Source: Caldifarciminota bacterium
Lineage (GTDB): Bacteria > Hydrothermota > Tepidihabitantia > B3-TA06 > JALVRC01
Reading direction: 5' to 3'
DNA: 10,124 nt
NCBI GenBank assembly: GCA_027025255.1
Contig: JALVRC010000152.1
Location: 1-10,124, forward strand
The translations under genes and the position numbers were made by a program. The notes below the pieces were generated by a model. It did no database searches, was not told where the DNA came from, and worked only from the letters and a program-made list of their open reading frames with translations. Below are positions 7,215 to 10,124 of this stretch, in pieces; position 1 is the stretch's first letter, and every line of letters starts with the position of its first letter.

Positions 7215-8118
7215 TTGCTAAAAGTTTTAATACGTACCCGGTATCCGCATTTTTGCTATTTATCCATACAACATCTTTAAGTTTGTTAAACCATATAAGT
7301 TGTTTTCTTGAGTAATGCTTGAGATTTACTATTGCTCTATGTATCATTTCTTTATAGGTTATTTCTCCTTTAAGGTACGAATAAATTTCCATATAGCCAT
7401 GTGCATTAAACGCATGATTCCATGGGCCGTATCCTATTTTTATTAAAAATTCAACCTCTTCAATAAAGCCTTCTTTAAGCATTTTTAGAAATCTTTTTTC
7501 TATAGCTTCGTATAGTTTATCCCTTTCCATTGTCAACCCAATGTAGACAGGGGAGAGCTCACTTTTTATAGGGTTTTGTGTAAGCTCTGTAAATGTTTTT
7601 CCTGTTGTGTAATAAATTTCTAATGCCCTTATTATTCTCTGTTTGTCATTAATGTTTAGCTTTAATGCTCTTTCCTTATCAATTTTCTTAAGCTCGTTGT
7701 AGAGTTCTGAAGAAGAAATTTTTTCAAGATTCTCTCTAATCTTTTCACTTCTTGAAGGAAGAGGAGAAAAGGGTTCAAATATGGCTTTTATATATAGACC
7801 TGTGCCTCCGACAAGGAATGGGATTTTGTTTTTTTTTATACTGTTTTTTATTTTTTCAGTTGCTTTTTTAGCATAATCTACAGCAGTAATAAAGTCTTGT
7901 GGATATAAAAAATTAATAAGGTGATAATTATATCTGTAAATTTCACTAAGCTTAGGTTTTGCTGTGCCAATATCCATATATATATAGAATTGTCTGCTGT
8001 CCGCAGAGATAATTGATATGTTGATTTTTTCTGCTATTTCATGAACAAAGCGTGTTTTCCCTACGCCAGTAGGGCCAATGATAACCGGGATTTTATATTC
8101 TTCCAAATCTTCTATCAA
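7186..8118 (-). CDS. miaA: tRNA dimethylallyltransferase
   Basis: MiaA transfers a dimethylallyl group from DMAPP to N6 of adenosine 37 in tRNAs that read codons starting with U, the first step toward ms2i6A. The 310-aa length is normal. The P-loop is GPTGVGKT at 15-22. The catalytic and substrate-contact region DSRQFYIYMDIGTAKP lies at 40-55 (D40, R42 and Q43 are the family's DSRQ). VGGTGLYIKA is at 103-112 and RIIRALEIY, which contacts tRNA, at 161-169. The C-terminal helices include HYSRKQLIWF. The start is TTG at 8116-8118, since no ATG lies near; a second TTG at 8104-8106 would remove four residues and leave the P-loop intact. It overlaps the mutL end by 26 nt. mutL-miaA adjacency is common in bacteria. 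Confidence 0.95.
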   Translation of the reverse strand: MIEDLEEYKIPVIIGPTGVGKTRFVHEIAEKINISIISADSRQFYIYMDIGTAKPKLSEIYRYNYHLINFLYPQDFITAVDYAKKATEKIKNSIKKNKIPFLVGGTGLYIKAIFEPFSPLPSRSEKIRENLEKISSSELYNELKKIDKERALKLNINDKQRIIRALEIYYTTGKTFTELTQNPIKSELSPVYIGLTMERDKLYEAIEKRFLKMLKEGFIEEVEFLIKIGYGPWNHAFNAHGYMEIYSYLKGEITYKEMIHRAIVNLKHYSRKQLIWFNKLKDVVWINSKNADTGYVLKLLANVLHERGVL

Positions 8119-9724
8119 GCTCCTCTGTTGTAATTTTAAAAAGGGTAGGTCTTCCGTGAGGGCAGTGGTAAGGGTCTCGGCATAAAAAAAGCTCTGAGAG
8201 AAGTTTCTCCATTTCCAGTTCTTTCAGGCTATCGCCTTTTTTTATTGCAGCTTTACATGCCATTTGTTTTGCCAGAAAATCAAGGTTATATATGACTTCC
8301 TGGAAGGCTTCAGAAATTGAGCTAAATAGTGTTTTTATATCTTCTTCCTTCATATGTGCGTCAGCAGGTATAGCTTCTATGACTATTGTATTCTTTTTTA
8401 AATCCCTGGTTTTAAGTCCCATCCGTTTTAATATGGAAGCAACCTTTAAGTAGGCTTTATACTCTTTTTCATCAACAGTTATAGTAATAGGGAACAAAAG
8501 TCCTTGAGAGGGGATTTCATTATTTGAAAGAAATTTTTCGTAGAGTATTCTCTCATGGGCTGCGTGTTGATCAATAAACAGAAGTCCATTGGAGGTTTCA
8601 GCAATTATATAAGAGCTATGTGCTTGCCACATACGGGCTTTCCCGTAATTAACGTGTTCTTCTTCGTGTAAAGAAAGTCCCGGAAGAAATGATTGTGTAA
8701 GTGGACCAGAGGTTACAGTTTCTGGCTCTGTTGTAAATTTTTTCTGTATTTCCCATCCGGCTTTAAATCCAAGGGCTTTTCTTATTATCTGGTCTGTTAA
8801 ATCTACAAGAAATCTTTCACTTGTAAATTTAACCTCTTCTTTACCAGGATGTATATTAACATCAAGATAATTAGGGTCAACCTTGTACGAGAGTAAATAG
8901 AAAGGTCTTGCTTTTTCAGGGATTGTAGGGAAGTATGCCCTTTGAACAATATGGTTAATCAGGTTATACTTTACTGGTCTGAGATTAAAATATACGTATC
9001 CTTCTCTTTTTTTTATATCCATCTTAGAAGGTTTTTCAATAAAACCTTCTATATCAATTAGCCCTCCTTCTTCTTTAATTGGAATTAGTTCAAAGGCATT
9101 TTTTAAAACATCTTTAATCCTTTTTTCCCAGGAGTTTTTTATGTATATAAACGAACCGAATTCCCCTTGATACTCAAATGTGATGTCTGAGTAAATTAAG
9201 GCGTATTTTTTTATAAGATTTTTTATAAGTCTTTCTTCTGTTCTTGTAGATTTAAGCTGGTTTAATCTAACAGGCATATTAAAGAACAGTTCCTTTACTT
9301 CAATGGTCGTGCCTTTTTTTCTTGATTGGTGTCCTTTTTCTATTATTTTTCCATCTTCTACAAGAATGTAAGCGCTGTGCATACTATCTGGACTCGAAAG
9401 AATTTTGAGCCTGGAGACTACTCCTATGCTTGCTAAAGCTTCTCCTCTAAATCCTAATGTAAAGATATTGGATAAATCTTCTATTGTACGAATCTTACTT
9501 GTTGCATATCGTGTTACAGCAAGTTCAAGATCATCTGGGTTTATTCCTATGCCATTGTCTGCTACCTTTATGTTTCTTGCATTATTTTTTATGTTAATTG
9601 AAATGTGTGAGCTGTTTGCATCAATAGCATTTTCAATGAGTTCTTTAACAACTGACACAGGTCTTATTATTACTTCTCCTGCAGCAATTTTACTAATTGT
9701 ATCAGGAGAAAGGAGTTTAATCAT
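8093..9724 (-). CDS. mutL: DNA mismatch repair protein MutL, endonuclease type
   Basis: MutL couples mismatch recognition by MutS to strand removal. This 543-aa protein has a complete N-terminal GHKL ATPase: ELIENAIDA at 28-36 (Mg/ATP site), DNGIG at 56-60, TSKI at 75-78 and GFRGEAL at 91-97. The transducer region (about 200-320) includes DVNIHPGKEEVKF. After a short linker (about 325-362), the C-terminal dimerisation domain carries the endonuclease motif DQHAAHERILYE at 385-396, which fits DQHA(x)2E(x)4E, plus ACKAAIK at 489-495 and CPHGRP at 521-526. All nuclease and zinc-site elements are therefore present, as in bacteria without MutH, where MutL nicks the new strand itself. ATG at 9722-9724 overlaps the preceding 66-codon gene by 8 nt and has no clear Shine-Dalgarno, which suggests coupled translation. 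The linker is short compared with the E. coli protein. Confidence 0.96.
   Translation of the reverse strand: MIKLLSPDTISKIAAGEVIIRPVSVVKELIENAIDANSSHISINIKNNARNIKVADNGIGINPDDLELAVTRYATSKIRTIEDLSNIFTLGFRGEALASIGVVSRLKILSSPDSMHSAYILVEDGKIIEKGHQSRKKGTTIEVKELFFNMPVRLNQLKSTRTEERLIKNLIKKYALIYSDITFEYQGEFGSFIYIKNSWEKRIKDVLKNAFELIPIKEEGGLIDIEGFIEKPSKMDIKKREGYVYFNLRPVKYNLINHIVQRAYFPTIPEKARPFYLLSYKVDPNYLDVNIHPGKEEVKFTSERFLVDLTDQIIRKALGFKAGWEIQKKFTTEPETVTSGPLTQSFLPGLSLHEEEHVNYGKARMWQAHSSYIIAETSNGLLFIDQHAAHERILYEKFLSNNEIPSQGLLFPITITVDEKEYKAYLKVASILKRMGLKTRDLKKNTIVIEAIPADAHMKEEDIKTLFSSISEAFQEVIYNLDFLAKQMACKAAIKKGDSLKELEMEKLLSELFLCRDPYHCPHGRPTLFKITTEELDRRFGRI
8120..8126 (-). promoter_or_regulatory. Shine-Dalgarno of miaA, unusually close to the TTG start
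   Basis: On the minus strand AGAGGAG (8126 down to 8120) lies inside the last mutL codons. Only one base separates it from the TTG at 8118; a start at the TTG at 8106 would leave 13. Neither spacing is ideal, so the site supports initiation here but does not decide between the two starts. Confidence 0.45.
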
Positions 9725-9917
9725 AAATTGTAGTTTTATAGGTTATTTTGTTTATTGTTATTGTATGAATAGAGGCATCTTCAAGTACAACCTTAAATAC
9801 AAACGTTTCAGGTGTTTGATAGCTTGAGAATTGTTTAACCCTTAATTGTTTTTTTTCTTTAATTAGATATAGAGGTTTTTGATAAGCTCTTGCCCCAGAA
9901 TACCATAAAACCTTCAT
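9717..9917 (-). CDS. Small conserved-looking protein of unknown function between era and mutL
   Basis: This 66-aa gene is supported by context. Its ATG (9915-9917) overlaps the era stop in an ATGA junction, and its own end overlaps the mutL start by 8 nt, so it fills the gap between two housekeeping genes exactly. The protein is basic and looks beta-rich: MKVLWYSGARAYQKPLYLI at 1-19, a basic strand around KQLRVKQF, then FVFKVVLEDASIHTITI at 39-55, which alternates like two strands. There is no signal peptide, membrane segment or Cys motif. The layout (SG near the start, then Pro, then FxV...L/I) faintly recalls small domains of the DUF6504 kind, but I cannot confirm that without a profile search. 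There is no Shine-Dalgarno; translation is probably coupled to era. Confidence 0.72.
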   Translation of the reverse strand: MKVLWYSGARAYQKPLYLIKEKKQLRVKQFSSYQTPETFVFKVVLEDASIHTITINKITYKTTIYD

Positions 9918-10124
9918 TTTTTGAAAAAGGGCTTTACAAGATAGGGATTTTCATCCCATTTTTTTTCAACCTTTACCTTAAGAGATAAGTAAACCTCCCT
10001 CAAAAGGAATGCTTCTATAAGCCTTCTTGCCTTTTCTCCAATAGCTTTTATTTTGGTTCCTTTTTTTCCGATAAGGATAGCTTTTTGAGAGTTTTTCTTA
10101 ACAATTAAATTACAGGAAATAAAG
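9914..10124 (-). CDS. era: GTPase Era, C-terminal KH domain (partial; 5' end outside the window)
   Basis: The minus strand from 10123 reads 69 codons to TGA at 9914-9916 and matches the end of Era. LIVKKNSQKAILIGKKG is followed by TKIKAIGEKARRLIEAFL, then by the strand VYLSLKVKVEKKWDENP. GKKG at residues 19-22 of the visible part is the GxxG loop of the KH domain that binds the 3' end of 16S rRNA. WDENPYLVKPFFKK corresponds to the usual W(R/D)xxPxxL ending of Era. The GTPase domain lies beyond the window. Era assists maturation of the 30S subunit. It is the most upstream visible gene of the operon, so the promoter is also outside. Confidence 0.9.
   Translation of the reverse strand, partial: FISCNLIVKKNSQKAILIGKKGTKIKAIGEKARRLIEAFLLREVYLSLKVKVEKKWDENPYLVKPFFKK

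Noticed and set aside
9405..9827. 140-codon plus-strand open frame
   Set aside because: It lies opposite the conserved mutL ATPase domain and the small gene, has no family resemblance, and is an antisense shadow.
1..10124. CRISPR array, tRNA or rRNA genes, insertion sequence
   Set aside because: I found no regularly spaced direct repeats, no cloverleaf with a conserved T-loop, no rRNA-like stretch and no transposase by reading both strands; small or diverged RNAs could still be missed without a covariance search.

Overview
The window is A+T-rich bacterial DNA with two blocks that converge near position 5500. The plus-strand block (1-5510) looks partly accessory. It holds a gene tail cut by the window edge, a RhuM-family protein with a PLD-like C-terminal domain, a class I SAM methyltransferase, and a long secreted C25 (gingipain-type) cysteine peptidase. 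The minus-strand block (5496-10124) is a compact housekeeping operon, transcribed era (3' end only) > a 66-codon unnamed gene > mutL > miaA > comEC. Every internal junction in it overlaps, by 4, 8, 26 and 20-29 nt.

Organism: the C25 peptidase carries a signal peptide, Ig-like repeats and a C-terminal tail of the Por/type IX-sorting or FlgD-like kind. With the low GC content and an endonuclease-type MutL, this suggests a lineage of the FCB group or of WOR-3/Stahlbacteria/Cloacimonadota type. That placement is inferred from gene style, not from a phylogenetic marker, and I hold it at low to moderate confidence.

Region by region: 1-248 has the last 31 codons of an unidentified gene, a further 40 codons open in the same frame after its stop, and a strong Shine-Dalgarno sequence that leads only to an ATG-TAA start-stop pair. 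249-1091 is the RhuM-like gene, with a perfect 12-bp inverted repeat inside its coding sequence. 1143-1916 is the methyltransferase, whose substrate cannot be predicted. 1917-2051 contains a plausible sigma70-type promoter and a near-perfect ribosome binding site for the peptidase. 2052-5510 is the 1152-aa peptidase. 5496-5510 is a tail-to-tail overlap with comEC, and a 9-bp hairpin sits on the two stop regions. 5496-10124 is the operon.

How the genes work together: the minus-strand genes cover ribosome assembly (Era), mismatch repair (MutL), tRNA modification (MiaA) and DNA uptake (ComEC), so the operon joins information-processing functions rather than one pathway. The peptidase is probably exported and acts outside the cytoplasm; nothing links it to the operon. 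The RhuM-like gene belongs to a family of unknown function that recurs in variable genome regions. I see no CRISPR array, tRNA, rRNA or insertion sequence. I found no clearly new multi-gene system. The best leads are the 66-codon gene, the ComEC without a nuclease domain, and the RhuM/PLD fusion with its internal palindrome.
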